Positions 33,870 through 43,950 are shown, counted from the stretch's first letter. The stretch is 64,000 nucleotides of DNA from an uncultured Aquimarina sp. (GCA_947501475.1 CANMWA010000012.1:62001-126000), one strand, 5' to 3'. The notes: generated by a model from the letters alone, not told the origin. Numbers and translations: made by a program.

Positions 33870-34229
33870 ATAATATTCTCTTTCTTTTTCTGTATAACTA
33901 AAATAGTAATTTTTAGAATTAATATGGCAAAAACTATTCCTTTTAAACCATCATTAACAAATATATGATAGTAAAATCATGTTTTAGCACATAATTATAA
34001 ATTTAGGTAAAAAAAGTCATTAATATAGACAACATATTTTTACTTTATTGAGTAAATAGACAAAAAAAGTAATAATAATCAAAACCTAACTAAATAGACT
34101 TATTAACTATGTGTAGTATGTTTTTTGTTAATAAATTGCGTATATTAGATAGGTAATTGGGTGTTAAAACCGTCCTAATTTACTTAAATTAGCGCGTTTA
34201 ATAATTCAATTTTTAGATAAAAAAGTTTT
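33870..34229. other. 360-nt divergent clpC-gyrA intergenic region
   Basis: This holds the promoters of clpC and gyrA. TAAATTAGC at 34185-34193, one base from TAnnTTTGC and 36 nt before gyrA, is a possible -7 box. There is no ORF or RNA gene that I can support, and A/T content is high throughout. Confidence 0.5.
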
Positions 34230-36773
34230 ATGGCAGAAGGAGAAAAGCTTATACCTATCAATATAGAAGATGAGATGAAGTCAGCCTACATCGATTATTC
34301 GATGTCAGTTATTGTATCTCGGGCACTTCCAGATGTTAGGGATGGTCTTAAGCCTGTACACAGACGTGTGTTGTATGGGATGCATGAATTAGGAGTTAGA
34401 GCAAGTAGTGCTCATAAAAAATCTGCAAGAATAGTAGGAGAAGTTCTTGGTAAATATCACCCTCATGGGGATACCTCTGTCTACGATACTATGGTACGTA
34501 TGGCTCAAGAATGGAGTTTGCGATATATGCTGGTCGATGGTCAAGGTAACTTTGGTTCTGTTGATGGTGATAGCCCTGCAGCTATGCGTTATACCGAAGC
34601 AAGAATGCGAAAGATATCTGAGGATATGCTCGTGGATATTGAGAAAGATACTGTAGATCATACATTTAATTTTGATGATACATTACAAGAACCAACGGTT
34701 CTGCCAACCAGAGTACCAGGTTTATTAATCAATGGAGCTTCAGGAATTGCAGTTGGTATGGCAACAAATATGCCTCCTCATAACCTTAGTGAAGTAGTTG
34801 ATGGTACCATAGCGTATATTGATAATAATGATATAGAGATAGATGAGCTCATCACACATATAAAAGCCCCTGATTTTCCAACAGGAGGTACAATCTATGG
34901 TTATGATGGAGTTAGAGAGGCTTTTAAGACTGGGCGAGGAAGAGTTGTAATGCGTGGTAAAGCCAGTTTTGAAGAAGTAAATGGTAGAGAAAGTATTATT
35001 GTTAATGAAATTCCTTATCAAGTCAATAAAGCAGATATGATCAAAAAAACTGCTGATCTTGTTAATGACAAGAAGATTGATGGGATTTCTACTATACGAG
35101 ATGAATCTGATAGAAATGGTATGCGTATCGTGTATATCTTAAAGAGAGATGCGATACCAAATATTGTTCTTAATCTTTTATATAAATATACTGCCTTACA
35201 ATCTTCTTTTAGTGTAAACAATATTGCTTTAGTTAAAGGAAGGCCTCAGTTGTTGAATGTGAAAGAGATGATTCATCATTTTGTAGAGCATAGACATGAG
35301 GTTGTCGTTCGACGCACAAAATATGAGCTTAGAAAAGCTGAAGAACGCGCACATATCTTAGAAGGTTTAATTATAGCTTCAGATAATATAGATGAAGTTA
35401 TCGCCTTAATAAGAGCCTCTGCCAATGCTGATGAAGCAAGAGAAAAGTTAATAAAACGTTTTAAGCTTAGTGAAATACAAGCTAAAGCAATTGTCGAGAT
35501 GAGACTCCGTCAATTAACGGGGCTAGAGCAAGACAAACTACGTGCAGAATATGAAGAATTGATGAAGACTATTGATGATCTTAAAGATATTCTTGATAAG
35601 AAAGAGCGTAGAATGGATATTATCAAAGAAGAACTTATTGAAGTAAAAAATAAGTATGGTGATGAGCGTCGTTCTCAGATCGAATATGCAGGAGGAGATC
35701 TTAGTATTGAAGATATGATTCCTGATGAGAAAGTAGTGATAACTATTTCTCATGCAGGGTATATAAAAAGGACTTCTCTAAATGAGTATAAAAAACAAAA
35801 TAGAGGAGGAGTTGGTCAAAAAGCAAGTACAACTCGTAATGAAGATTTCTTAGAACATTTGTTCGTGGGTACTAATCATCAGTATATGCTGTTTTTTACT
35901 CAAAAAGGAAAGTGTTTTTGGATGAGAGTTTATGAAATTCCTGAAGGAAGCAAGACTTCTAAGGGTAGGGCAATCCAAAACCTAATTAATATTAGTAGTG
36001 ATGACAAAGTGAAAGCATTTATATGTACTCAAGATCTTAAAGACTCAGAGTATATAAACTCTCACTATGTCATAATGGCAACAAAAAAAGGTCAGGTCAA
36101 AAAGACGTCTTTAGAACAATATTCTAGACCTAGAACTAATGGTATTAATGCCATCACTATAAAAGAAAATGATGAATTACTTGAAGCTAGGCTTACAGAT
36201 GGTAAAAGCCAAGTGATGCTAGCAGTTAAATCAGGTAAAGCCATTCGATTTGAAGAAGAGAAGACCAGGCCAATGGGTCGTGGTGCATCTGGTGTAAGAG
36301 GTATACGATTAGCTAATGAAAAAGACGAAGTGATCGGTATGGTTGCTGTTAATGATATGGAAAGTAATATCTTAGTGGTTTCAGAAAACGGTTATGGAAA
36401 ACGTTCTAAATTAGAAGATTACAGAATTACCAACAGAGGAGGTAAAGGAGTTAAGACAATTTCTGTGACCAATAAAACGGGTAGTCTTGTTGCGATCAAG
36501 AATGTAACTGATGCTGATGACTTGATGATTATTAATAAATCTGGTATAGCTATTCGATTGTCTGTAGAAGCTTTAAGAGTAATGGGTCGTGCTACACAAG
36601 GAGTTCGTCTGATCAACTTAAAAGGTAAAGATTCTATTGCCGCAGTTGCAAAAGTTATGCATGAAGAAGATGACTTAAGCGAAGATGAAATTACAGATGA
36701 TGTAAATTTATCTGAAACAAATGAAGATACTGCCACAGATGGCACGAATATTGATAATGAAACGAAAGATTAA
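34230..36773 (+). CDS. gyrA: DNA gyrase subunit A
   Basis: The 847-residue type II topoisomerase subunit cuts and rejoins DNA. Visible are SYIDYSMSVIV-like residues at the start (AYIDYSMSVIVSRALPDVRD), the quinolone-determining region KYHPHGDTSVYDTMVRMAQ, and the catalytic Tyr in AAMRYTEARM. The C-terminal beta-pinwheel includes QNRGGVGQKAS, equivalent to the GyrA box QxxGG, which marks gyrase rather than topo IV. The residue at the E. coli Ser83 site is Thr (about T82), normal in many flavobacteria. An acidic low-complexity tail (about 35 residues rich in D, E, T, N) ends the protein. The next gene starts 30 nt downstream. Confidence 0.96.
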   Translation: MAEGEKLIPINIEDEMKSAYIDYSMSVIVSRALPDVRDGLKPVHRRVLYGMHELGVRASSAHKKSARIVGEVLGKYHPHGDTSVYDTMVRMAQEWSLRYMLVDGQGNFGSVDGDSPAAMRYTEARMRKISEDMLVDIEKDTVDHTFNFDDTLQEPTVLPTRVPGLLINGASGIAVGMATNMPPHNLSEVVDGTIAYIDNNDIEIDELITHIKAPDFPTGGTIYGYDGVREAFKTGRGRVVMRGKASFEEVNGRESIIVNEIPYQVNKADMIKKTADLVNDKKIDGISTIRDESDRNGMRIVYILKRDAIPNIVLNLLYKYTALQSSFSVNNIALVKGRPQLLNVKEMIHHFVEHRHEVVVRRTKYELRKAEERAHILEGLIIASDNIDEVIALIRASANADEAREKLIKRFKLSEIQAKAIVEMRLRQLTGLEQDKLRAEYEELMKTIDDLKDILDKKERRMDIIKEELIEVKNKYGDERRSQIEYAGGDLSIEDMIPDEKVVITISHAGYIKRTSLNEYKKQNRGGVGQKASTTRNEDFLEHLFVGTNHQYMLFFTQKGKCFWMRVYEIPEGSKTSKGRAIQNLINISSDDKVKAFICTQDLKDSEYINSHYVIMATKKGQVKKTSLEQYSRPRTNGINAITIKENDELLEARLTDGKSQVMLAVKSGKAIRFEEEKTRPMGRGASGVRGIRLANEKDEVIGMVAVNDMESNILVVSENGYGKRSKLEDYRITNRGGKGVKTISVTNKTGSLVAIKNVTDADDLMIINKSGIAIRLSVEALRVMGRATQGVRLINLKGKDSIAAVAKVMHEEDDLSEDEITDDVNLSETNEDTATDGTNIDNETKD

Positions 36774-36803
36774 ATAAAAATCCCAATTAAAAAAACTCAA
36801 GTA

Positions 36804-38078
36804 ATGAAGACAAAATTTATCGTAGTATTATTCTTAATGGTTGGTACTATTGGATTTTCTCAAAAACAAGCGATTAAATTAGCTGCAAAAGCACTTAAAT
36901 CTGGCGATATGGCTGTTGCTGGTGAAGCACTTAAAGCAGCTGAAGGACAACTAGGTGCTGCTGATCAAAAGATGAAAGCTCAATTCTACCTTCTTAAAGG
37001 ACAAGTATTATCTGCTTCTGCAGGAGAATCTTTAGAGAAAATAGAAGAAGCAGCTACTGCTTACAACAAAACTATCGAAATTGAGAAAGAATCAGGTGCT
37101 GTTAAATACAGTACAGAAGCTACACAAAAACTACAACTATTGCGTCAATCTTTGATTGAGAGTGCTATAGCAGATCAAAATGCAAAGAACTATATCGGTG
37201 CTGCAGAGAAGTTATATGTTGGATACACAACAAATAAGTTGGATACGATATATTTATATTATGCTGCTGGTAATTCTATAAATGGAAAAAATTATGAGGA
37301 AGCTTTAAAATATTATGAAGAGCTAAAAGGTCTTGGTTTTAGTGGTGTTAAAACAGAATTTGTTGCAACTAATAAAGAAACAGGTCAAGTAGAGCCTTTT
37401 GAATCAAAGCAAGTTAGAGATCTTTCTGTAAAATCTGGTTCATATATAAAACCAGATACTCGTACTTCTGATTCTAAAAAAGGAGAAATTGCTAAAAATA
37501 TTGCTTTAATCTATATGAACCAAGGTAAAGATGAAGAAGCAATAAAAGCAATTGATGATGCAAAAAAAGAAAATCCTGAAGATGCTGCATTAATGCAAGC
37601 TGAAGCTGATTTGTATTACAAATTAGGTAATGTTGCAAAATATAAAGAGCTTATGGAGCAGATTGTTGCTAATGATCCTGAAAATCCAGATTTGTTATAT
37701 AACTTAGGTGTGAGTGCATCTCGTTTAGGTGATAACGAACAAGCAATGGAGTACTATAAAAAGACTTTAGAATTAAAATCAGATTATACTGCTGCTCAAA
37801 TTAATATTGCTTCTATGATATTAGGTGGAGAATCTAAAATTGTTGAAGAAATGAACGGTCTTGGAACTTCTTCAAAAGATAATGCTCGATATGAAGCGCT
37901 AAAGACAAAAAGAGTAGAATTATATCAAAGTGCAGTTCCTTATCTAGAAGGAGCTTTAGATAGCAAACCAGATAATATAGATGCTGTTCGTACTTTAATG
38001 AATATATACTACCAATTAGATGATCCTAAAGCTGATGAAATGAAAAATAAGCTTAAGTCATTAGAAGGAGGTAACTAA
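36804..38078 (+). CDS. Secreted/periplasmic TPR protein
   Basis: The 424-residue protein has a signal peptide (MKTKFIVVLFLMVGTIGFSQ) and tetratricopeptide repeats throughout: a helical pair near residues 25-60 (AAKALKSGDMAVAGEALKAA), KGEIAKNIALIYMNQGKDEE, DLLYNLGVSASRLGDNEQAM with EYYKKTLELKSDYTAAQINI, and VPYLEGALDSKPDNIDAVRT. It is probably a periplasmic scaffold. It follows gyrA by 30 nt and shares its transcript, ending at a strong hairpin; I recall this gyrA-TPR pairing as common in Flavobacteriia. Confidence 0.9.
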   Translation: MKTKFIVVLFLMVGTIGFSQKQAIKLAAKALKSGDMAVAGEALKAAEGQLGAADQKMKAQFYLLKGQVLSASAGESLEKIEEAATAYNKTIEIEKESGAVKYSTEATQKLQLLRQSLIESAIADQNAKNYIGAAEKLYVGYTTNKLDTIYLYYAAGNSINGKNYEEALKYYEELKGLGFSGVKTEFVATNKETGQVEPFESKQVRDLSVKSGSYIKPDTRTSDSKKGEIAKNIALIYMNQGKDEEAIKAIDDAKKENPEDAALMQAEADLYYKLGNVAKYKELMEQIVANDPENPDLLYNLGVSASRLGDNEQAMEYYKKTLELKSDYTAAQINIASMILGGESKIVEEMNGLGTSSKDNARYEALKTKRVELYQSAVPYLEGALDSKPDNIDAVRTLMNIYYQLDDPKADEMKNKLKSLEGGN

Positions 38079-38100
38079 TCAGTTACTTGTTTAAAACAAT

Positions 38101-38139
38101 AAAAAAAACCGGAATCTATTTAATAGATTCCGGTTTTTT
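38101..38139. terminator. Terminator between TPR gene and pheT
   Basis: AAAAACCGGAATCTATT pairs with AATAGATTCCGGTTTTT, with A and T tracts on both sides, between two convergent genes. Confidence 0.9.
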
Positions 38140-38160
38140 TATGCTATTGAGTGTAAATTT

Positions 38161-40587
38161 TTATCTCAATTCGGCACCTAATTTACTTTCAAAATTGTGC
38201 TGTAATTTGTTCATGATCTTATCGACTTGTTTGTCGGTAAGCGTTTTCTTTTCGTCTTGAAAAGTAAAACTTACAGCATAAGATTTTTTACCTTTTGCGA
38301 TATTCTTACCTTCATAAACATCAAATAAATTTATGTTTTTCAATAGCTGCTTTTCAGTTTGTTTTGCCAGTGTGTAGATTTCTTCAAACTTTATTGTGTT
38401 ATCCAGAAGTAATGCAAAATCACGGCGTACTTCAGGAAATTTTGGAATATCCTGAAACTTTATTTTATTATGTTTTGCATATTCTAAAACAGAATCCCAA
38501 TTAAAATCAGCATATAGTATCTCTTGAGAAATCGAGAAATGTTTCAGTACAGATTTTTTAACAACACCAAAATCAACAAGTTTGGTTTTTCCTAAACTTA
38601 GAGAAATACCTTCAGAAAACAAATCATTTGTGATAGGTGTAGTTTTAAGTTTAGTTAGTCCTAAACGCTCTAAAACAGAGGTTACAATTCCTTTAAGGTA
38701 AAAGAAATCACTAGTTTGTTGAACGGCTTTCCAGCTTTCGTCTGTTTTATAACCAGAAACAATAATACTTAGATGTTTATTTTCTATTCTTTTCCCTTCA
38801 TAATCATGATATGTTTTCCCGAATTCGAATAGCTTAAGATCAGAACGTTTTCTATTTATGTTATAGGATACAGCTTCTAAGCCAGAAAATAACATTGATT
38901 GTCTCATCACGGCCAAGTCATTACTAAGCGGGTTTAACATTTCTACATTATTTTCAGATTTTAATTGCTCACTTAATTCGATATATTCTGGTGAAGTAAG
39001 TGAATTTGCTAAGATCTCATAATATCCCTGACCAATTAATTGATTAGAGATTGTATTTTGAATATTGTGATCAGAAAACTTATCTATATTGGATATAGAT
39101 GCATTTAATTTTTGAGTGAACTCAATATTGTTATACCCATAGACTCTTAAAATCTCTTCAATTACATCTGCCTCTCTTTGTACGTCATTTCTGTATGATG
39201 GTATTGTTAATCCAATACCAATTTCGGTTACACTATTGATTTTAATATCCAAAGAAGATAAAATACTCTTTATTGTTTCTTGCGGAATTTCTTGACCAAT
39301 TAGCTTTGCTGCGTTTTCAAAAGATAAAAACACCTGGAAATCTTCTATCTTTTTAGGATATATATCTACAATCTCGCTAGAGATATTACCACCCGCTAGT
39401 TCTTGGATTAGAAGAGCAGCTCTTTTTAATGCATATTCTGTAATATTAGGATCTATACCACGCTCAAACCTAAACGAAGCATCAGTATTTAATCCATGAC
39501 GCTTAGCTGTTTTTCGAACGCTTACAGGGTTAAAATATGCACTTTCTAAGAAAATTGATGTTGTAGTTTCGGTAACCCCAGAATGCATTCCTCCAAAAAC
39601 TCCAGCAATACATAGAGGTTTCACAGTATCACAAATCATTAGATCTTCACTATGTAATTCTCTTTCTATCTCATCCAGGGTAGTAAACTTTGTACCTTGT
39701 GCTACTGTTTTTACTTCGATTTTATCGCCTTCAATATATTGAGCATCAAAAGCGTGTAAAGGTTGCCCTAACTCATGCAATACATAGTTGGTGACATCAA
39801 CTACATTGTTTTTTGGAGTAATCCCTATGGCTTTAAGCCTATGCTGTAACCACATAGGGGATTCGCTAATTTTTATATCAGAAATAGTGATTCCGCAATA
39901 CCTAGGCGCAAGATCCGAATTGTTGACCTCGACATCAATCTTTTTTAACCTATTTTCAACCCTAAAATTACTTACTGATGGCGTTATAAGTTCCAGATTA
40001 ATATCTTTTTGTAATAGTCCAGCTTTAAGATCACGAGCTGCCCCCCAATGACTCATGGCATCGGCTCGGTTTGGAGTTAATCCTATTTCAAAGATTTGAT
40101 CATTCTCTATATCAAAAATTTCAGAAGCTTTAGTACCTACAGAAATATTACCATCAAGCACCATAATACCATCATGGCTCTTTCCTAGACCTAATTCATC
40201 TTCAGCACAGATCATACCATGACTTTCTTCACCTCTAATCTTACCTTTTTTGATTACCCATTCTTTTCCATCTTCAGCATATAATTTTGTACCTATAGTG
40301 GCTATAGGCACCTTTTGTCCCGCAGCAACATTTGGTGCTCCGCAAACGATCTGAACTGGCTCACCATTACCTAAATCAACCTTAGTAATCTTTAACTTAT
40401 CGGCATTAGGGTGTTTTTCGCAATTTAAAACCTGTCCAACTACAACACCTTCTAAGCCTCCTTGTAAACTTTGGTATAGATCTATTCCTTCTACTTCAAG
40501 GCCTAAATCCGTAAGCAATTCACCTGCTTTTTCGGCGTCCCAGTCAAGGTTGATAAATTGTTTTAACCAGTTATATGAAATTTTCAT
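38161..40587 (-). CDS. pheT: Phenylalanine-tRNA ligase beta subunit
   Basis: The 808-residue protein is PheT, which with PheS charges tRNA-Phe. The N-terminus MKISYNWLKQFINLDWDAEK is followed by the tRNA-binding EMAP-like domain (VVVGQVLNCEKHPNADKLKI), the B3/B4 editing domain (APRYCGITISDIKISESPMW, NVVDVTNYVLHELGQPLHAF), the B5 domain and a C-terminal FDX-ACB anticodon domain (KFPEVRRDFALLLDNTIKFE, SFTFQDEKKTLTDKQVDKIM). Length is typical. pheS is not adjacent. A TATCTTTAC box lies 25 nt upstream. Confidence 0.96.
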   Translation of the reverse strand: MKISYNWLKQFINLDWDAEKAGELLTDLGLEVEGIDLYQSLQGGLEGVVVGQVLNCEKHPNADKLKITKVDLGNGEPVQIVCGAPNVAAGQKVPIATIGTKLYAEDGKEWVIKKGKIRGEESHGMICAEDELGLGKSHDGIMVLDGNISVGTKASEIFDIENDQIFEIGLTPNRADAMSHWGAARDLKAGLLQKDINLELITPSVSNFRVENRLKKIDVEVNNSDLAPRYCGITISDIKISESPMWLQHRLKAIGITPKNNVVDVTNYVLHELGQPLHAFDAQYIEGDKIEVKTVAQGTKFTTLDEIERELHSEDLMICDTVKPLCIAGVFGGMHSGVTETTTSIFLESAYFNPVSVRKTAKRHGLNTDASFRFERGIDPNITEYALKRAALLIQELAGGNISSEIVDIYPKKIEDFQVFLSFENAAKLIGQEIPQETIKSILSSLDIKINSVTEIGIGLTIPSYRNDVQREADVIEEILRVYGYNNIEFTQKLNASISNIDKFSDHNIQNTISNQLIGQGYYEILANSLTSPEYIELSEQLKSENNVEMLNPLSNDLAVMRQSMLFSGLEAVSYNINRKRSDLKLFEFGKTYHDYEGKRIENKHLSIIVSGYKTDESWKAVQQTSDFFYLKGIVTSVLERLGLTKLKTTPITNDLFSEGISLSLGKTKLVDFGVVKKSVLKHFSISQEILYADFNWDSVLEYAKHNKIKFQDIPKFPEVRRDFALLLDNTIKFEEIYTLAKQTEKQLLKNINLFDVYEGKNIAKGKKSYAVSFTFQDEKKTLTDKQVDKIMNKLQHNFESKLGAELR

Positions 40588-40611
40588 ATGTAATCCTTAT
40601 AATTTTAATCG

Positions 40612-40620
40612 GTAAAGATA
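40612..40620 (-). promoter_or_regulatory. pheT promoter -7 box
   Basis: TATCTTTAC on the minus strand, a near match to TAnnTTTGC, lies 25 nt upstream of the pheT ATG. Confidence 0.5.
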
Positions 40621-40729
40621 ATATATTGGTAAGATGTAGCAAATAGTATCATAAGGTAATGTAAAATTATCTTATCTTTAATAGGAATTAATCTAACTTG
40701 AAACATCTATCAAAGTATTTATTTTTTGA

Positions 40730-40861
40730 GTTAATAAGAAAAAAGAAGATGTCGAAACTGAAGCAGTAATAGAAAAAATTGAACCTGTAAATAGTTCAAG
40801 TTTTTAAGAGTTTGAAGCTAAAGAATTAGAAGAACCCCTTGAAGATTTGGATGATATATAG
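40730..40861 (+). pseudogene. Remnant of an acidic/charged ORF with internal stop
   Basis: One frame reads VNKKKEDVETEAVIEKIEP, then NSSSF, a TAA, and continues in the same frame as EFEAKELEEPLEDLDDI with a TAG. Both halves are rich in Glu and Lys and lack a start codon. It looks like the decayed 3' end of a coding region, but low-complexity composition alone could produce this. It fills most of the 323-nt spacer between pheT and the next gene; nothing else is seen there. Confidence 0.35.
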
Positions 40862-40910
40862 CTTATATCCTTTTTTGTAAATCTTATAATCTTAATTTAA
40901 AAATTAAATC

Positions 40911-41291
40911 ATGAAAATTATCAAATTTATTATTGTACTAACGCTGGTTTTTGCAGCTGGGAATTATTCTGTCGTGGCTCAAGAAAAATCATCACAAACC
41001 AAAGAAAAAGTGCCACAAAAGAAAGGCGAAACCAAGGAAAAAATAAAAGAAGGAAAACAAAAAACCAAAGAACTTGATAACGATATAGAACAGGCGGATA
41101 ACCTAAAACAAATACGTAAAGACGAAAAAAGCAAAGAAGAAGCACGTAAAACAAAACAAAAAGGCAACAATACAATAAAAGATAAAAAAAAGGAGGATAA
41201 AGATGAAGATAATAAGAAAGAAGATAATGAAGATGGGATGATGAACAAAAGAAAAAAGGAAATGCCAACCAAAAAAACAAAGACAAATTAA
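40911..41291 (+). CDS. Secreted Lys/Glu-rich low-complexity protein, probably frameshifted near end
   Basis: The 126-residue protein has a clear signal peptide (MKIIKFIIVLTLVFAAGNYS, then VVAQ). Everything after residue about 24 is low complexity, dominated by K, E, D, N and Q, so it is likely disordered. At about 41233-41236 a GGG run divides the reading frame: adding one G lets translation continue in another frame (DEQKKKGNANQKNKDKLKGK, ending NVYSEDQ) to a TAA at 41333-41335, and that tail has the same composition. The terminator at 41366 fits this later stop. The gene is therefore either truncated by a frameshift or affected by a sequence error. I know no function. Confidence 0.55.
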   Translation: MKIIKFIIVLTLVFAAGNYSVVAQEKSSQTKEKVPQKKGETKEKIKEGKQKTKELDNDIEQADNLKQIRKDEKSKEEARKTKQKGNNTIKDKKKEDKDEDNKKEDNEDGMMNKRKKEMPTKKTKTN

Positions 41292-41365
41292 AAGGAAAAG
41301 AAAAACTTGATAACGTGTATTCTGAAGATCAATAAAAGGATAAAGAATACAATAAATGTATTATG

Positions 41366-41395
41366 GTCCGGTAAGTTTTAAGTAACTTTCCGGAC
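41366..41395 (+). terminator. Rho-independent terminator
   Basis: GTCCGG-t-AAGTT pairs with AACTT-t-CCGGAC around a short loop, followed by TTTTTA, 31 nt after the frame-restored stop at 41335. Confidence 0.8.
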
Positions 41396-41419
41396 TTTTT
41401 ATTTAATACGTTTCGCACA

Positions 41420-42649
41420 ATGAAAAAAATCAACCTTTTTATTCTAGTATTAATTGTCACTTTTATTTCGTGTAAAAAAGACAAAACTCAAGATTCTATT
41501 AATCTTAAGAGCGGTCCCTGGCGAGCAACATTACAGGTTCAAGATGATAAAGAACTTCCATTTTTATTTGAAGTAATGGATGATCAAACATTACGAATTT
41601 TTAATGCCGAAGAAACTATAGATGTTGATGAAGTGAGCATTAAAGGAGACTCTATTACAATTAAATTTCCTGTGTTTGAAGGGTATATTGCAGCACGATT
41701 TGTTGACTCAATGAATTTTTCTGGAAGTTTTATTAAAAAAAGTTTAGATAGAGTGGTACCCTTTACAGCAAAATATGGAGAACAAGATCGATTTGAAATT
41801 AATTCAAAACCATCGTTTGATATTACGGGTAACTGGGAAACAGTTTTTAGTGAAAATAATGAAAAGGATCGTTATATAGCCAAAGGGAGTTTTAAGCAAA
41901 ATGGCAATATAGTAACAGGTACATTTAGAACCACTACAGGGGATTATCGTTATCTAGAAGGTGTTATAAATGATAATCAAGTGCAATTATCAACTTTTGA
42001 TGGCGCACACGCTTTTTTATTTACAGCCAAGGTTACTGATAGTAGTTTAAATGGATATTTCTATTCTGGAAATCACTGGAAAGAGCCTTTTACTGCAAAA
42101 CGAAATGAACAATACGAGTTGCCATCTGCCGAATCATTGACTTTTCTAAAAGAAGGATATGAAACCTTAGAGTTTAGTTTTCCAGACGCAGAAGGAAACC
42201 AAATATCTCTTACCGATGATCGATTTAAAGATAAAGTAGTGCTAGTTCAAATTATGGGAACTTGGTGCCCTAATTGTATGGATGAAACAAAGTATTATGT
42301 TGATTTTTATAATCAAAACAAAAACAAAGATGTTGAGATTGTTTCTTTGGCCTTCGAGTATGCTAAAACCAAAGAAAAAGCTTTTCAATCCATAGAACGG
42401 TTACAACGTAAATTAAAAGTTGAATACCCAATTTTATTAGCTCAATACGGTACTTCAGATAAACAAAAAGCACAAGAAAAACTGCCTATGCTTAATCATG
42501 TACTTTCTTATCCAACTACAATTTTTATAGATAAAAAGAAGAAAGTGCGAAAAATACATACAGGGTTTAATGGTCCAGCTACTGGCAATAAATACATTCA
42601 ATTCAAAACCGATTTTGAAGGCTTTGTTAATCAGCTGTTAACAGAATAG
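41420..42649 (+). CDS. TlpA-like thioredoxin-family lipoprotein
   Basis: The 409-residue protein has a lipoprotein signal (MKKINLFILVLIVTFISCKK, lipobox Cys at 18). Residues about 25-235 form two related beta-rich segments (DITGNWETVFSENNEKDRYI, GTFRTTTGDYRYLEGVINDN), and residues 240-405 a TlpA/AhpC-TSA redoxin domain with the active site WCPNC (C283, C286) in IMGTWCPNCMDE and the cis-Pro loop SYPTTIFIDKKKKVRKIHTG. It is probably a membrane-anchored periplasmic disulfide reductase. This domain layout is common in Bacteroidota. Confidence 0.92.
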   Translation: MKKINLFILVLIVTFISCKKDKTQDSINLKSGPWRATLQVQDDKELPFLFEVMDDQTLRIFNAEETIDVDEVSIKGDSITIKFPVFEGYIAARFVDSMNFSGSFIKKSLDRVVPFTAKYGEQDRFEINSKPSFDITGNWETVFSENNEKDRYIAKGSFKQNGNIVTGTFRTTTGDYRYLEGVINDNQVQLSTFDGAHAFLFTAKVTDSSLNGYFYSGNHWKEPFTAKRNEQYELPSAESLTFLKEGYETLEFSFPDAEGNQISLTDDRFKDKVVLVQIMGTWCPNCMDETKYYVDFYNQNKNKDVEIVSLAFEYAKTKEKAFQSIERLQRKLKVEYPILLAQYGTSDKQKAQEKLPMLNHVLSYPTTIFIDKKKKVRKIHTGFNGPATGNKYIQFKTDFEGFVNQLLTE

Positions 42650-42794
42650 ATTGAATTAACAATCAATTATGATTTTATTTTTGAGTTTAACACTACGGTA
42701 ACATTAGGGTTAATGATAACCTATTACCTTACTAGGAATTTGAAATCATTCCTGATTTCAAAAGTGATAGTCATTAACTCAAAAATACTCAGTC

Positions 42795-43895
42795 ATGAAA
42801 CAGATCACCCTGTTTGCATTATGCATTGTAGGGGCAATGCTAATGTGTACAACTCAAACAAATGCCCAGTTACAAACACCAGAAGGAAGCCAACGTGCGC
42901 AAGTAATGCAACGTGTTGGAATTACTAATATCACTATTGATTATGGTAGACCAAGTGTAAAAGAACGCGAGATATGGGGTAAATTAGTGCCCTATGGATA
43001 TAATAATCTAGGTTTTGGTACATCAAAAGCTGCTCCATGGAGGGCAGGTGCAAATATGAATACGACTATAGAGTTTACTCATGATGTAAAAGTTGAAGGA
43101 AAAGATATCAAAGCAGGAAAGTATGGGTTGCATATTGCCTTAAAGGAAGATGGCATGGCTACCATGATTTTTTCGAATAACTCTAATTCATGGGGGAGCT
43201 ATTTTTATGATGAGAAAGAAGATGCTCTTCGAGTAGATGTGAAAACTATAGAAGCACCACATATGGAAACCTTAACCTTTTTGTTTCCTAAAGTTGAAGC
43301 CGATAATACTATTGCAGTATTACGATGGGAGAAAAAAGAAATCCCTTTTAAAATCGAAGTAAATGTAAAAGGTATTGTATTAGAAGGAATTAAAAATGAT
43401 ATGCGTAATTCTGCAGGTTTTACACAATCCAATTGGGATAATGCTGCCAATTACGCTTTTAATGCAGGCGAATTAGATCAAGCACTCGAATGGGTTAATT
43501 CTTCAATAAGTGGTGCTTTCTTTAGTAAAGAAACATTTGCAAACCTTTCTCTTAAGTCTCAGATTTTAGCAAAACAAGGTAATACTACAGAGGCGATGAC
43601 ATATGTAGATAAAGCTATTAAATTAGGAAATGTTTCTCAGATATATCAGTTAGGTACAGGACTTATTGGTCAAGGACAAAAGGATAAGGCATTGGTGATA
43701 TTAAAAGATAATGTAAAAAACAACAATGGAGCTTGGCCATCTAATTATGGGTTGGCAAGAGCTTATTCTGCAACTGGAGATTATAAAAGCGCAATAAAAG
43801 CCCTAAATACGGCTATGGCTAATGCACCCGATAGGTTTAAACCAAGATTAACTGGAGCTTTAGAAAAACTAAAAAAGGGCGAAGACATTAATTAA
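42795..43895 (+). CDS. DUF2911 domain protein with TPR tail
   Basis: The 366-residue protein has a signal peptide (MKQITLFALCIVGAMLMCTT). The DUF2911 domain spans residues about 30-185: ITIDYGRPSVKEREIWGKLV, PWRAGANMNTTIEFTHDVKV and KAGKYGLHIAL, then EAPHMETLTFLFP. The C-terminal half is TPR-like (FNAGELDQALEWVNSSIS, AKQGNTTEAMTYVDKAIKLG, YSATGDYKSAIKALNTAMAN). The function of the family is unknown; members are exported. The start at 42795 is preferred because it gives the signal peptide. Confidence 0.9.
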   Translation: MKQITLFALCIVGAMLMCTTQTNAQLQTPEGSQRAQVMQRVGITNITIDYGRPSVKEREIWGKLVPYGYNNLGFGTSKAAPWRAGANMNTTIEFTHDVKVEGKDIKAGKYGLHIALKEDGMATMIFSNNSNSWGSYFYDEKEDALRVDVKTIEAPHMETLTFLFPKVEADNTIAVLRWEKKEIPFKIEVNVKGIVLEGIKNDMRNSAGFTQSNWDNAANYAFNAGELDQALEWVNSSISGAFFSKETFANLSLKSQILAKQGNTTEAMTYVDKAIKLGNVSQIYQLGTGLIGQGQKDKALVILKDNVKNNNGAWPSNYGLARAYSATGDYKSAIKALNTAMANAPDRFKPRLTGALEKLKKGEDIN

Positions 43896-43920
43896 AACAT
43901 AGATTTTTGATGATTTATTT

Positions 43921-43950
43921 AAAAGGTTTAGAGTTTTTCTAAACCTTTTT
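43921..43950 (+). terminator. Rho-independent terminator
   Basis: AAAAGGTTTAGA pairs with TCTAAACCTTTT around a T-rich loop, 26 nt after the DUF2911 gene. Confidence 0.85.

Noticed and set aside
40930..41286. Two overlapping minus-strand ORFs opposite the Lys/Glu-rich gene
   Set aside because: They are antisense shadows of low-complexity AAA/GAA codons and read as runs of Phe, Leu and Ser; the plus-strand frame has a signal peptide.
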